A stretch of DNA of 64,000 nucleotides from Polaromonas glacialis (GTDB lineage Bacteria; Pseudomonadota; Gammaproteobacteria; Burkholderiales; Burkholderiaceae_C), in contig NZ_KL448323.1 of NCBI RefSeq assembly GCF_000709345.1, positions 394,884 to 458,883 of the forward strand, given 5' to 3'. Position numbers and translations under genes: made by a program. The notes under the pieces were generated by a model. The model made no database searches. It saw only the letters and a list, made by a program, of their open reading frames with translations, and had not been told where the DNA came from. This document shows, one piece after another, positions 1-9,063 of the stretch. Within the stretch, counting starts at the first letter, position 1, and each line of letters begins with the position of its first letter.

Positions 1-219
1 GCCGTCGTAGTGCTTGTCCTTGACGTACTGGAGAAAATTCTCGACCGTCTTGGGCGCCTTGTCGGGATAGACCTCGACCACGAAGTCGCCTTCGCTGGTG
101 GCGAACTTGACCTTGGGCGCAGCGGGGTCGGCCGCCAGGGCCGCGCCGGCGCTCAGGGTGAGGGCGGCCAGCAGGAGGGTGGCGCTGCGGCGGGTGAAAG
201 CGGTGCCTGGAATATTCAT
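1..219 (-). CDS. ppiA: Peptidyl-prolyl cis-trans isomerase, cyclophilin type, periplasmic (3' part outside window)
   Basis: The 73 visible codons begin with a signal peptide: Arg-Arg near residue 10, a Leu/Ala-rich core, and a likely cut after ALA near residue 30. The start of a cyclophilin fold follows, with FATSEGDFVVEVYPDKAP and then KTVENFLQYVK, typical of the PpiA/PpiB family. These enzymes catalyse cis-trans isomerisation of Xaa-Pro bonds; the signal places this one in the periplasm. The gene runs off the left edge, so the catalytic Arg and Phe residues cannot be checked. It lies 35 nt downstream of the TPR gene on the same strand, so the two are probably cotranscribed. Confidence 0.88.
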   Translation of the reverse strand, partial: MNIPGTAFTRRSATLLLAALTLSAGAALAADPAAPKVKFATSEGDFVVEVYPDKAPKTVENFLQYVKDKHYDG

Positions 220-254
220 GAAGTGGTTCTTTTTCAAAAGGTAAAAATTGGAAC

Positions 255-821
255 TCAAGGTGCCTTGGCTGGCGCGGCAGCCTTGGCGGCGGGTGTCAGC
301 AACTGGTTGACCAGCGCCAGCTTGGGCGGCAGCGCGGCGTTGGCGGCATTGAGCTGCAGCGCGCGGCTGTAGGACTGGCTGGCCAGCCGGGCATGGATGT
401 CGCCCAGGTTTTCGTGGGCCGTGGCATAGCGCGGGTTCAGGCGAATAGCCATATCCAGCGATTCCCGGGCCTTGTCGAACTGGCCCAGGCCGGCGTACAG
501 CACGGCCAGGTTGTTGTAGGGCTCGGGCAGTTCCGGATAGTCGCGGTTGAGCTGGGCAAAGGTTTCCATGGCTTCGGCGGTCAGGGCGGTTTCGCTCTGG
601 ATCACGCCCTTCAGGAAACGCATCTGCGGATCGCGCGGCTTGGCGGCCAGGTATTTGTCGGCGCCGGCCAGGGCCTGGGGAAACTGTTTGGCGCTGATCA
701 GCCGGTTGACATCGGTGTACTCGTCGGCATGGACTCCCGGCGCGCCAAAAAGCGCGAGCAGCAGCAGGCTGGCCGACAGGAATGACAGGGGACGGCGGAA
801 AAGGACGGCTCGCGTGGGCAT
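255..821 (-). CDS. Exported TPR-repeat protein
   Basis: This 188-residue protein starts with a signal peptide (hydrophobic stretch about residues 11-27, cut probably after HA near 32). At least two or three tetratricopeptide units follow, with [37 protein letters not shown] and [23 protein letters not shown] the clearest. The C-terminus is Ala/Lys/Pro rich. TPRs are protein-protein scaffolds, and a periplasmic TPR protein next to a prolyl isomerase suggests a role in envelope protein folding or assembly; that role is inference. The frame stays open far upstream, but the ATG at 819-821 is the start that gives a signal peptide. Confidence 0.82.
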   Translation of the reverse strand: MPTRAVLFRRPLSFLSASLLLLALFGAPGVHADEYTDVNRLISAKQFPQALAGADKYLAAKPRDPQMRFLKGVIQSETALTAEAMETFAQLNRDYPELPEPYNNLAVLYAGLGQFDKARESLDMAIRLNPRYATAHENLGDIHARLASQSYSRALQLNAANAALPPKLALVNQLLTPAAKAAAPAKAP

Positions 822-1124
822 AAGACTCTCGTTGTTTTTGGGGAAACAGGGGGCCGCGCCGGGGCGGAAGGTGGCCGCAAGACAAGCCGCCCCGGGCCGG
901 GTTTGCAGCGCCGCAACAGGCGCCGGGCCCGGCTCGATATACTGTTTAATTCTAGCCGAGGGGGTATAGTCACCCTCCTTGCCGTGATGTTCTTTCCCGG
1001 TTCCACCGCAAGGATTTCGCTTCCGTTTCAGCGCCATCGCCGCCGGTGGCGCCCGGATATTCAGGTTTTTCCTTTTTCCTCCCCCTGGCATTCCAACGTC
1101 AGACCACGCATCCAGACAATTTCC
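822..1124. other. Divergent intergenic region between TPR gene and cysS
   Basis: About 300 bp without a convincing gene. A TATACT hexamer at 938-943 could be a -10 for cysS, but I find no good -35 at the right distance. It would leave a leader of roughly 180 nt, in which I see no T-box or other known riboswitch pattern. Confidence 0.4.
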
Positions 1125-2516
1125 ATGAGCCTTCGCATTTACAACACGCTGTCGCGTGCCGTAGAAGATTTTTCCCCTCTTGTTCCCGGCCAGGTCCGCA
1201 TGTATGTTTGCGGAATGACGATTTACGATCTCTGCCACATCGGCCATGCGCGCATGATGATGGCCTTTGACGTGGTGCAGCGCTGGCTCAAGGTAAGCGG
1301 CTACCAGGTCACCTACGTGCGCAACATCACCGACATCGACGACAAGATCATCAAGCGCGCCGTCGAGCGCGGCATCACCATCCGCGCATTGACCGACGAG
1401 ATGATCGACGCCATGCACCAGGACATCGGCGCGCTGAACATCGAGCCGCCGACGCTGGAGCCGCGCGCGACCGAGTACGTGCCGCAGATGCTGGCGATGA
1501 TCGGCACGCTGGAAGGCAAGGGCCTGGCCTACCGCGGATCGGGCGGCGACATGAATTATTCGGTGCGCAAGTTTCCGGGCTACGGCAAGCTGTCGGGCAA
1601 GTCGCTCGACGAGCTGCGCGCCGGCGAGCGCGTGGCCGTGCTTGAAGGCAAGGATGACCCGCTGGACTTCGTGCTGTGGAAGTCGGCCAAGGAAAGCGAA
1701 CCCGAGGACGCCAAGTGGGACAGCGCCGCGCTGGGCCACGACTACGGCCGGGGCCGGCCGGGCTGGCACATCGAATGCTCGGCCATGAGCTGCGCGACGC
1801 TGGGTGAGACCTTTGACATTCACGGCGGCGGGGCTGATTTGCAGTTTCCGCACCATGAAAACGAGATTGCCCAGAGCGAAGGCGCCAACGGCAAGCCGCT
1901 GGCGCGCTTCTGGGTTCACAACGGCTTCGTGCGCGTGGACAACGAGAAAATGTCCAAGTCGCTGGGCAATTTCTTCACCATTCGCGAGGTCCTGGCCAAG
2001 TACGACGCCGAAACCGTGCGCTTTTTCATCCTGCGCGCGCACTACCGCAGCGCGCTCAACTACAGCGACGCGCACCTGGACGACGCCCGCAATTCGCTCA
2101 AGCGCCTGTACACCGCGCTCGGCCTGGCGGCGCCGGCCGAAGTCGAAATCGACTGGGCCGAGCCGTTTGCCGCCCGCTTCAAGGCCGCGATGGACGAGGA
2201 CTTCGGCACGCCCGAAGCCGTGGCCGTGCTGTTCGACCTGGCGGGCGAAGTCAACCGGACCGGTTCCGCCCAGCTGGCCGGGCTGCTGAAAAGCCTGGGC
2301 GCCTGCCTGGGCTTGCTGCAGGCCGATCCTTCAGCCTACCTGCAGGCCGGTGCCGGGCTGGACGACGCCAGCATCCAGGCCCTGATCGTGCAGCGCGCCG
2401 ATGCCAAGAAAGCCCGGGACTTTGCGGCCGCCGACCGCATCCGCACCGATCTGCTGGACCAGGGCATTGTGCTCAAGGACTCGCCCCAGGGAACGACCTG
2501 GGAGGTGAAATCGTGA
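1125..2516 (+). CDS. cysS: Cysteinyl-tRNA synthetase
   Basis: A 463-residue class I aminoacyl-tRNA synthetase that charges tRNA-Cys in the cytoplasm. The Rossmann core carries HIGH (residues 38-41) and KMSKS (about 275-279). Cys29 and the downstream GWHIECSAM and HHENEIAQ motifs match the zinc-binding site that selects cysteine. The ATG at 1125 is chosen because [11 protein letters not shown] is the family N-terminus; the frame is open upstream but that stretch resembles nothing. Length is normal. It is followed 61 bp later by the glycosylase gene on the same strand, with a family A repeat in the gap. Confidence 0.97.
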   Translation: MSLRIYNTLSRAVEDFSPLVPGQVRMYVCGMTIYDLCHIGHARMMMAFDVVQRWLKVSGYQVTYVRNITDIDDKIIKRAVERGITIRALTDEMIDAMHQDIGALNIEPPTLEPRATEYVPQMLAMIGTLEGKGLAYRGSGGDMNYSVRKFPGYGKLSGKSLDELRAGERVAVLEGKDDPLDFVLWKSAKESEPEDAKWDSAALGHDYGRGRPGWHIECSAMSCATLGETFDIHGGGADLQFPHHENEIAQSEGANGKPLARFWVHNGFVRVDNEKMSKSLGNFFTIREVLAKYDAETVRFFILRAHYRSALNYSDAHLDDARNSLKRLYTALGLAAPAEVEIDWAEPFAARFKAAMDEDFGTPEAVAVLFDLAGEVNRTGSAQLAGLLKSLGACLGLLQADPSAYLQAGAGLDDASIQALIVQRADAKKARDFAAADRIRTDLLDQGIVLKDSPQGTTWEVKS

Positions 2517-2548
2517 AACGTTCAGAATTCTTCAGCCTTTCAGGCCTT

Positions 2549-2596
2549 TTGCGCACGTGTAGCGGGCGTGAGCAGCTATGAAAAACATAGTAATTG
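2549..2596 (+). repeat. Family A dispersed repeat, copy 1
   Basis: GCGCACG, then GCGGGCGTGAGC, then AGCTATGAAAAACATAGTA: the shared order of a GC-rich part and an AT palindrome. The ATG of the next gene lies inside the AGCTATG half of the palindrome. Confidence 0.7.
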
Positions 2597-3282
2597 CTGA
2601 AACTGCCAGCCCGGCGCCCATCGAGCTGACCGACAAGGCCGGCGCGCCCGAGCCGGCCATCGTCGTGCCGCCGTACTGGCAGGACGCCTGCAAGCACTTG
2701 GTCAAGAAGGACCGGGTCATGAAACGCCTGATTCCGCAGTTTGGCAACACTTGCCTGCAGTCGCGTGGCGACGCGTTCAGCACGCTGGCGCGCAGCATTG
2801 TCGGCCAGCAGATTTCGGTGAAGGCCGCGCAGACCGTCTGGCACCGCTTCGCCGCCTTGCCCGCCGAAATGACGCCGTCCCATGTGCTGCGCCTGAAGAT
2901 CGACGACATGCGCGCGGCCGGCCTGAGCGCGCGCAAGGTCGAATATTTGGTCGATCTGTCGATCCATTTCGACGCCGGCCGCGTCCATGTGCAGGACTGG
3001 CAGGCGATGGACGATGAAACCATCATTGCCGAGCTGATCGCCATCCGGGGCATCGGCCGCTGGACGGCCGAGATGTTTTTGATGTTTTACCTGACGCGGC
3101 CCAACGTGCTGCCACTCGATGACGTCGGGCTGATCAACGGCATCAGCCACAACTATTTTTCCGGCGAATCGGTCAGCCGCAGCGATGCGCGCGAAGTCGC
3201 CGCCGCCTGGACGCCATACTGCAGCGTGGCGACTTGGTATATTTGGCGGTCGCTGGACCCTAAAATCGTGCCCGGCGCCTGA
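2578..3282 (+). CDS. DNA-3-methyladenine glycosylase, HhH-GPD family
   Basis: A 234-residue base-excision repair enzyme that should remove alkylated purines from DNA. The HhH-GPD fold is visible as LARSIVGQQISVKAA (about residues 75-89), the helix-hairpin-helix LIAIRGIGRWTAEMF (about 151-165) and the catalytic Asp region LPLDDVGL (about 179-186). It is shorter than E. coli AlkA and lacks its N-terminal domain, like other small bacterial AlkA-type enzymes. The ATG at 2578 sits inside a family A repeat with only a weak ribosome site, so the first residues (MKNIVIAE) are repeat-derived; the true start could be a little downstream. Confidence 0.88.
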   Translation: MKNIVIAETASPAPIELTDKAGAPEPAIVVPPYWQDACKHLVKKDRVMKRLIPQFGNTCLQSRGDAFSTLARSIVGQQISVKAAQTVWHRFAALPAEMTPSHVLRLKIDDMRAAGLSARKVEYLVDLSIHFDAGRVHVQDWQAMDDETIIAELIAIRGIGRWTAEMFLMFYLTRPNVLPLDDVGLINGISHNYFSGESVSRSDAREVAAAWTPYCSVATWYIWRSLDPKIVPGA

Positions 3283-3344
3283 GCAACGGTGTGCAGTTCG
3301 CTTCGCAATCTGCCTGATCAAGAATTAAAAGTCTGAGGATTACC

Positions 3345-4325
3345 ATGGCAAAAAAGACCTTTCTCGATTTCGAGCAGCCGATTGCGGAGCTTGAAGGAAA
3401 AATTGAAGAATTGCGTTATGTGCAAACCGAGTCAGCGGTCGATATTTCGGACGAAATCGAGCAGCTGGCCAAAAAAAGCCAGCAGCTCACCAAGGACATC
3501 TACAGCGTCCTGACGCCCTGGCAGATCACCAAGATTGCCCGCCATGCCGAGCGGCCCTACACGCTGGACTACATCCGGGACATCTTCACCGACTTTGTCG
3601 AACTGCACGGCGACCGGCATTTCGCCGACGACCTGAGCATCGTCGGCGGCCTGGCGCGCTTCAACGGCAATGCCTGCATGGTGCTGGGCCACCAGAAGGG
3701 GCGCGACACCAAGGAACGTGGACTGCGCAACTTCGGCATGAGCAAGCCCGAGGGCTACCGCAAGGCGCTGCGCCTGATGAAGACGGCAGAAAAATTCAAG
3801 CTGCCGGTGTTCACCTTTGTTGACACGCCCGGCGCCTATCCCGGCATCGAAGCCGAGGAGCGCGGCCAGTCCGAGGCCATCGGCCGCAACATCTTTGAAA
3901 TGGCGCAGCTTGAGGTGCCCATCATCACCACCATCATCGGCGAGGGCGGCTCCGGCGGAGCGCTGGCGATTTCGGTCGGCGACCAGGTCGTGATGCTGCA
4001 GTATTCGATCTATTCGGTCATCAGCCCTGAAGGCTGCGCATCCATCCTCTGGAAAACGTCTGAAAAAGCGCAGGATGCGGCCGAGGCGCTGGGCATTACC
4101 GCGCACCGGCTCAAGGCGCTTGGCGTCATCGACAAGATCGTGAACGAGCCGGTCGGCGGCGCGCACCGCGACCCGAAGCAGATGTCGGCTTTCCTGAAGC
4201 GTGCGCTCAACGATGCCTTCCGCCAGGTCAGCGACCTGCCGGTCAAGGAACTGCTCAACCGTCGCTATGACCGGCTGCAAAGCTATGGCCGCTTCACCGA
4301 CACCAAAGCCGACGCCGGAAAATAG
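3345..4325 (+). CDS. accA: Acetyl-CoA carboxylase carboxyltransferase subunit alpha
   Basis: A 326-residue cytoplasmic subunit that, with AccD, transfers the carboxyl group from biotin carboxyl carrier protein to acetyl-CoA, the committed step of fatty acid synthesis. Family motifs include [19 protein letters not shown] at the N-terminus, [38 protein letters not shown] and the oxyanion-type [10 protein letters not shown]. Length is normal. An AGGA-type ribosome site lies just before the ATG. The gene is 62 bp after the glycosylase and ends 4 bp before the proposed tilS start, so cotranscription is likely. Confidence 0.97.
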   Translation: MAKKTFLDFEQPIAELEGKIEELRYVQTESAVDISDEIEQLAKKSQQLTKDIYSVLTPWQITKIARHAERPYTLDYIRDIFTDFVELHGDRHFADDLSIVGGLARFNGNACMVLGHQKGRDTKERGLRNFGMSKPEGYRKALRLMKTAEKFKLPVFTFVDTPGAYPGIEAEERGQSEAIGRNIFEMAQLEVPIITTIIGEGGSGGALAISVGDQVVMLQYSIYSVISPEGCASILWKTSEKAQDAAEALGITAHRLKALGVIDKIVNEPVGGAHRDPKQMSAFLKRALNDAFRQVSDLPVKELLNRRYDRLQSYGRFTDTKADAGK

Positions 4326-4329
4326 CCTG

Positions 4330-5325
4330 TTGCATACGCCGCCGCCCGGCGCGGCGCGCCTCATCAAGTCGCTGAATCCGGCGCTGGCGGGTATTGACGC
4401 CCTTTTTCCCGCCGATCCATTTTTGCCGCTGGGCGTGGCCTACAGCGGCGGCGCCGACTCGACCGCCTTGCTGCTGGCCGCCGCCGAGCGCTGGCCGGGG
4501 CAGGTTCAGGCCTTTCACATTCACCACGGGCTCCAGGCCGCTGCCGATGACTTTGTACGCGTCTGCGAAGCGGTGTGCGCCAAGGCTGGTTTGCCCCTGC
4601 ATATTGTTCAGGTCGATGCCCGCCATGCCTGCGGCGAAAGCCCCGAAGACGCGGCACGGCGCGCGCGCTATGCCGCGCTGGCCACGGCGGCGACAGCCCG
4701 GGGCATGCACGGCATTCTGCTCGGCCAACACGCCGACGACCAGGTCGAAACCCTGCTGCTGGCGCTGAGCCGGGGCGCCGGCCTGCCCGGCCTGTCGGCC
4801 ATGCCGGCGCGGTTCGAGCGCGGCGGCGTGGTGTTTTACCGGCCGCTGCTGCAGATTCCTTCCGCCGTCCTGCGTGAATGGCTGGTGCGCCAGCCGATTG
4901 AATTTGTGGACGACCCGACCAATATCGACGAACGCTACACGCGCAACCGCATCCGGGCGCGCCTGCTGCCCGCGCTGGCGCAGGCGTTTCCGCAGTTTCG
5001 GGCCACGTTCGCGCGCAGCGCCCGCCATGCCGCGCAGGCGCAGGCGGTGCTGGTCGAGGTTGCCGCGCTGGACCTGGCCGCCGCCGGCAATCCGCCCGCC
5101 ATCAAGGCTTTGCAGGCTTTGTCACCAGCGCGCCAGGCCAATCTGCTGCGCTACTGGCTGCTGCAGCAACAGGCCACGCCGAGCGCGGCGCAGCTGGACC
5201 AATTGCTGCACCAGGTCACCGCCTGCACCACGCGCGGCCACCGGATTCACCTCAAAGTGGCGACGGGCCGTGTGACGCGGCAGGGCGGCAGCCTGCACTA
5301 CGCGGCCGCCCCGGCAGGGCGCTGA
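4330..5325 (+). CDS. tilS: tRNA(Ile)-lysidine synthase
   Basis: Modifies the wobble cytidine of the CAU anticodon of tRNA-Ile to lysidine, using ATP and lysine, so that the tRNA reads AUA. The N-type PP-loop SGGADS is at residues 39-44, followed by FHIHHGLQ, GQHADDQVETLLLAL and RNRIRARLLP, all typical of TilS. The start is uncertain. I use TTG at 4330, four bases after accA; an in-frame ATG at 4285 would overlap accA by 41 nt and has no ribosome site. At 331 residues the C-terminal part is short compared with E. coli (432). Confidence 0.93.
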   Translation: MHTPPPGAARLIKSLNPALAGIDALFPADPFLPLGVAYSGGADSTALLLAAAERWPGQVQAFHIHHGLQAAADDFVRVCEAVCAKAGLPLHIVQVDARHACGESPEDAARRARYAALATAATARGMHGILLGQHADDQVETLLLALSRGAGLPGLSAMPARFERGGVVFYRPLLQIPSAVLREWLVRQPIEFVDDPTNIDERYTRNRIRARLLPALAQAFPQFRATFARSARHAAQAQAVLVEVAALDLAAAGNPPAIKALQALSPARQANLLRYWLLQQQATPSAAQLDQLLHQVTACTTRGHRIHLKVATGRVTRQGGSLHYAAAPAGR

Positions 5326-5348
5326 ACGAAAATTGCGCTGGCTATAAT
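5322..5348 (+). promoter_or_regulatory. Possible lysC promoter
   Basis: A perfect TATAAT at 5343-5348 precedes lysC by about 107 bp. The -35 is poor (CTGAAC at 5322-5327, spacing 15), so only the -10 is persuasive. Confidence 0.35.
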
Positions 5349-5455
5349 TGAAAGCTTTGCTGCCGAGCTGAACAGCGGGCTTTTTCTGAAGCTCTTTTTC
5401 CGGACCGCCAGCAGGAAAAAAAATTTCACCACCAACTCCTGATTGACCAACCGCC

Positions 5456-6724
5456 ATGGCTTTGATCGTTCACAAATACGGCGGCACCTCGATGGGCTCG
5501 ACCGAGCGCATCCGCAATGTCGCCAAACGCGTTGCCAAGTGGGCACGCGCCGGCCACCAGATGGTCGTGGTTCCCAGCGCCATGAGCGGCGAAACCAACC
5601 GCCTGCTGGGCCTGGCCAAGGAACTGGCCCCCACGAAATCCGACGAAGCCTACGGCCGCGAACTCGACGCCCTGGCCGCCACCGGCGAGCAGGCTTCCAG
5701 CGCGCTGCTGGCCATTGCCCTGCAGGCCGAGGGCATGCAGGCCGTGAGCTATGCCGGCTGGCAGGTCACCATCAAGACCAACAGCGCCTACACCAAGGCC
5801 CGCATCGAGTCGATTGACGACGAAAAGGTCCGTGCCGACCTGGACGCCGGCAAGGTCGTCATCATCACCGGTTTCCAGGGCATGGACGAGGGCGGCAACG
5901 TCACCACGCTGGGCCGTGGCGGCTCCGACACCTCGGCCGTGGCGGTTGCCGCCGCGCTCAAGGCGCATGAATGCCTGATCTACACCGATGTCGATGGCGT
6001 GTACACCACCGACCCGCGCGTCGTGCCCGAGGCGCGCCGCCTGCAGACCGTGAGCTTCGAGGAAATGCTGGAAATGGCCTCGATGGGCTCGAAGGTGCTG
6101 CAGATCCGTTCGGTCGAGTTTGCCGGCAAGTACAAGGTGCCGCTGCGGGTGCTGTCCAGCTTTACCGACTGGGATATCGACATCGACGAAGAAGCCAAAT
6201 CAGGCACATTGATCAGTTTTGAGGAAGATGAAAACATGGAACAAGCCATCGTATCGGGCATCGCATTCAACCGCGACGAAGCCAAAATCTCCGTGCTCGG
6301 CGTGCCCGACACCCCGGGCATCGCCTACCAGATCCTGGGCGCCGTGGCCGAGGCCAACATCGAAGTCGATGTGATCATCCAGAACATCAGCAAGGGCGGC
6401 TTGACCGACTTCAGCTTCACCGTGCATCGCAACGACTTTGCCAAGACGCTGGACCTGCTCAAATCGAAGGTCGTGCCCGCGCTGGGCGCGCAGGAAGTCA
6501 CCGGCGACGCCAAGATCTGCAAGGTCAGCATCGTCGGCATCGGCATGCGCAGCCATGTCGGCATTGCCAGCAAGATGTTTGGCGTGCTGGCCGAAGAGGG
6601 CATCAACATCCAGATGATCTCGACCAGCGAAATCAAGACCTCGGTCGTGATCGACGAGAAATACATGGAACTCGCCGTGCGCGCGCTGCACAAGGCATTT
6701 GACCTCGATCAGCCCGTTGACTGA
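5456..6724 (+). CDS. lysC: Aspartate kinase (alpha subunit; possible internal beta start)
   Basis: A 422-residue enzyme phosphorylating aspartate, first step to lysine, threonine, methionine and diaminopimelate. KYGGTS at residues 8-13 and the kinase core through about residue 245 are followed by two ACT domains (about 265-340 and 345-415) that normally bind feedback inhibitors. Within the gene, GAGGAAG at 6221-6227 lies 8 nt before an in-frame ATG at 6236 (Met261). This would give a separate 162-residue ACT-only beta subunit, as in alpha2beta2 aspartokinases of Bacillus, Corynebacterium and Pseudomonas. Monofunctional, with no homoserine dehydrogenase part. Confidence 0.97.
   Translation: MALIVHKYGGTSMGSTERIRNVAKRVAKWARAGHQMVVVPSAMSGETNRLLGLAKELAPTKSDEAYGRELDALAATGEQASSALLAIALQAEGMQAVSYAGWQVTIKTNSAYTKARIESIDDEKVRADLDAGKVVIITGFQGMDEGGNVTTLGRGGSDTSAVAVAAALKAHECLIYTDVDGVYTTDPRVVPEARRLQTVSFEEMLEMASMGSKVLQIRSVEFAGKYKVPLRVLSSFTDWDIDIDEEAKSGTLISFEEDENMEQAIVSGIAFNRDEAKISVLGVPDTPGIAYQILGAVAEANIEVDVIIQNISKGGLTDFSFTVHRNDFAKTLDLLKSKVVPALGAQEVTGDAKICKVSIVGIGMRSHVGIASKMFGVLAEEGINIQMISTSEIKTSVVIDEKYMELAVRALHKAFDLDQPVD
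6221..6238 (+). promoter_or_regulatory. Internal ribosome site and ATG for a lysC beta subunit
   Basis: GAGGAAG (6221-6227), 8 nt spacer, ATG (6236-6238), in frame with lysC at codon 261, just upstream of the first ACT domain. Confidence 0.55.
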
Positions 6725-6758
6725 AACAGCACCGAAGTCGTGCGATAATCTTTGAATT

Positions 6759-6851
6759 GGAAACGTGACCGAGTGGCCGAAGGTGCTCCCCTGCTAAGGG
6801 AGTATGGGGTGTAGAGCCTCATCGAGGGTTCGAATCCCTCCGTTTCCGCCA
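6759..6851 (+). tRNA. tRNA-Ser (anticodon GCU)
   Basis: The acceptor arm GGAAACG (6759-6765) pairs with CGTTTCC (6841-6847), followed by discriminator G and an encoded CCA (6849-6851). The anticodon stem CTCCC/GGGAG (6786-6790/6798-6802) encloses loop CTGCTAA with anticodon GCT at 6793-6795, reading AGC/AGU. A long variable arm and the T-loop GGTTCGAATCC are present, as expected for a class II tRNA-Ser. Confidence 0.96.
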
Positions 6852-6856
6852 AATCT

Positions 6857-6890
6857 AACGCGCAATCTTCACCGGTTGCGCGTTTTTTTT
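6857..6890 (+). terminator. Rho-independent terminator after tRNA-Ser
   Basis: Stem AACGCGCAA (6857-6865) with TTGCGCGTT (6876-6884), 10-nt loop, followed by a T run to 6890. Confidence 0.85.
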
Positions 6891-6923
6891 GGTCCATTTC
6901 CACTGGAGTGGCGCAGGGCTTTT

Positions 6924-7565
6924 CTACCCGATGGTGAATCCCAGGCCCTTGAAGTAAATGTCCATCGTGCTTTGACCGGTTTCCAGCAGGTCGAACGCTT
7001 GCGAATCGAGCAGCCAGTTTTGTATCAAGCCATCAATCAGGGCGTGCAATCCCCGCGCCGCCAGGGCGCTTGGCACGGGCATCGTCAGGTTTTTCTGCCG
7101 CGCGGCCATGTCCAGCCCTTGGGTGACCCGGCACAAAAAACCATTGCAGGCGGTCAGGTGGCGAAGGCGAATGTTCCGGATGCCTTCCACGTACTCCACC
7201 TTTTGCGTGGCGATCTCCAAGACGCGGCGCGTCTGCGGGTCGTTCACGATTTGGTGAAGCGCTTTCAGGATCGCGCTTCGCGTGTGCATGAGCGCCTGGG
7301 TGCCGGAATCGCTGCTGGTTTCCTCCGGACTCTGTTCGTGGCTGAAGTAGCTTTCCAGCGGCAGCGTGACCCGCTCCATCATGGCGTCGAACAGGTCGGC
7401 CTTGTCCTTGAAGTGCCAATAAACGGCGCCGCGCGTGGCGCCTGCGTGAAGGGCAATGTCCTGCAGCGTGGTGCGTGAAACGCCTTGGGACTGAAACAGG
7501 CCTTCCGCCGAGTCCAGCAGTTTGTTGCGCGTTTCGAGCGCTTCCTCTTTGGTTCGACGGACCAT
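6924..7565 (-). CDS. TetR/AcrR-type repressor of the adjacent RND efflux operon
   Basis: A 213-residue regulator. MVRRTKEEALETR and the helix-turn-helix TTLQDIALHAGATRGAVYWHFKDKADLF (about residues 32-59) closely match AcrR/TtgR. The C-terminal part is the usual ligand pocket that binds antibiotics or aromatic compounds. Two ATGs are possible. AGGAG lies 6 nt before the one at 7565 but directly abuts the one at 7571, so 7565 is chosen. The gene is divergent from the pump genes and a palindromic operator lies between; repression of both directions is the likely arrangement. Confidence 0.93.
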   Translation of the reverse strand: MVRRTKEEALETRNKLLDSAEGLFQSQGVSRTTLQDIALHAGATRGAVYWHFKDKADLFDAMMERVTLPLESYFSHEQSPEETSSDSGTQALMHTRSAILKALHQIVNDPQTRRVLEIATQKVEYVEGIRNIRLRHLTACNGFLCRVTQGLDMAARQKNLTMPVPSALAARGLHALIDGLIQNWLLDSQAFDLLETGQSTMDIYFKGLGFTIG

Positions 7566-7596
7566 GGACATCTCCTGAAATCGATTTCAATTAACT

Positions 7597-7624
7597 TTTA
7601 CATACATTCAAAAACGTATGTAAA
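7597..7624. promoter_or_regulatory. AcrR-type operator overlapping the efflux promoter
   Basis: Perfect inverted repeat TTTACATAC (7597-7605) / GTATGTAAA (7616-7624) with a 10-bp spacer. The inner arrangement TACATAC...GTATGTA matches the known E. coli AcrR box. On the plus strand TTTACA (7597-7602) and TAAACT (7621-7626) could be -35 and -10 with 18-bp spacing, so a bound repressor would cover the promoter. Confidence 0.8.
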
Positions 7625-7740
7625 CTATATCACTCGTAAACCCTTACTATTAGATTTTTCGTTTTCGGCAGATTTGTTTTGTTCCTGCCGGTACCGCACT
7701 ACTTTTTTCGCCTTTTCCCCTAAAAATCCGAGGAATAGAT

Positions 7741-9051
7741 ATGCCTACGCCCCGCGTTGCCCCTTCTTTTTTGCCCGTCAGGTTCGGGCGTCAGCAGTCG
7801 CTTGTACTGGCTGCGGTTCTTGCATTGTTTCTGGCTGGCTGCGGCAAGGGCAATGCGCCGGCTGCGGCTGCCGGCGCAGGCGCCGCGCCTCCGCCGCCCC
7901 AGGTCGGGGTGGTGACGGTCACGCCTGGCGATGTGAGCTTGCTCACCGAGTTGCCCGGTCGTCTGGAGGCCTCGCGCGTCGCGCAGGTCAGGGCGCGCGC
8001 CGCCGGCATTTTGCAAAAACGCCTGTTCCGCGAAGGCAGTGACGTCAAGGCTGGCCAGCCGCTGTTCACCATTGACTCCGCCCCTTATGCCGCCGCCGCC
8101 GCGAGCGCCCGGGCTGGTCAGGCGCGCGCCGAGGCCAATCTGGCGCAGGCCACGGCACTGGCCGAGCGCTACAAGCCACTGGTTGAAGCCAACGCCATCA
8201 GCAAGCAGGAATACGCCAACGCCGTCGCCGCGCAAAAGCAGGCCGCCGCCGATGTGGCCGTGGGCAAGGCCAATGTGCAGACTGCCAATATCACCCTGGG
8301 CTATGCCTCGGTGACGGCGCCGATCTCCGGCCGTATCGGCCGCTCGCTGGTCACTGAAGGCGCGCTGGTGGGGCAGGGCGACGCCACGCAACTGGCCGTC
8401 ATCCAGCAGATCAATCCGATGTATGTGAACTTCACCCAGTCGGCCTCCGATGTGATGAAGCTGCGCTCCGCGATGGCCAGCGGCCAGTTCAAGCGGGCCA
8501 GCGGCGCCGATGCGGCCAGTGTCCGCATCGTCCTGGAAGACGGCACCGAGTACGCGCAGCCTGGCAAATTGCTGTTTTCAGACCTGACGGTCGATGCCAC
8601 CACCGGACAGATCACCTTGCGGGCCGAAGTGCCCAACCCGGGCGGCCAGCTGTTGCCCGGCCTGTATGTGCGCGTACGCCTGGAGCAGGCCCAGGCTGCC
8701 AATGCCATCACTTTGCCGCAGCAGGCCGTCACGCGCACGGCGCAGGGCGACACCGTCATGGTGGTGGGCAGCGATGGCAAGGTCACGCCGCGCCCGATCA
8801 AGATCGGCTCGGCCAAAGGCTCGCAATGGGTGGTGCTGGAGGGCCTGAAAGCCGGCGAGCAGGTGATGGTCGATGGCTTCCAGAAGCTGCAGATGATGCC
8901 GCCGGGCACGCCGGTCAAGGCCGTGCCCTGGCAGCCTGCGGGCGCACCCGCCGCCGCGGGCGCGGCTTCCGCGCCCGCGGCAGGCGCTTCGGCTCCGGCC
9001 GGTCCAGGCGCAGCGCCTGCCGCCCCTGCCGCCTCTGCCGCAGCGAAGTAA
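7741..9051 (+). CDS. acrA: RND efflux periplasmic adaptor (AcrA/MexA family)
   Basis: A 436-residue lipoprotein: the signal peptide ends in LAGC with lipidated Cys34. Hairpin, lipoyl and beta-barrel domains follow, with EGSDVKAGQPLFTIDSAPY, the coiled hairpin about residues 115-180, VTAPISGRIGRSLVTEGALV and the barrel/membrane-proximal part. It links the inner membrane pump to the outer membrane channel. The C-terminal 45 residues are an Ala/Pro-rich tail of unusual length. GAGGAAT before the ATG supports the start. The pump gene follows after 12 bp. Confidence 0.95.
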   Translation: MPTPRVAPSFLPVRFGRQQSLVLAAVLALFLAGCGKGNAPAAAAGAGAAPPPPQVGVVTVTPGDVSLLTELPGRLEASRVAQVRARAAGILQKRLFREGSDVKAGQPLFTIDSAPYAAAAASARAGQARAEANLAQATALAERYKPLVEANAISKQEYANAVAAQKQAAADVAVGKANVQTANITLGYASVTAPISGRIGRSLVTEGALVGQGDATQLAVIQQINPMYVNFTQSASDVMKLRSAMASGQFKRASGADAASVRIVLEDGTEYAQPGKLLFSDLTVDATTGQITLRAEVPNPGGQLLPGLYVRVRLEQAQAANAITLPQQAVTRTAQGDTVMVVGSDGKVTPRPIKIGSAKGSQWVVLEGLKAGEQVMVDGFQKLQMMPPGTPVKAVPWQPAGAPAAAGAASAPAAGASAPAGPGAAPAAPAASAAAK

Positions 9052-9063
9052 GGAGAACACCGC

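Noticed and set aside
6759..6851. tRNA-Ser as an integration site
   Set aside because: No integrase, no repeat of the tRNA 3' end further along, and ordinary chromosomal genes follow.
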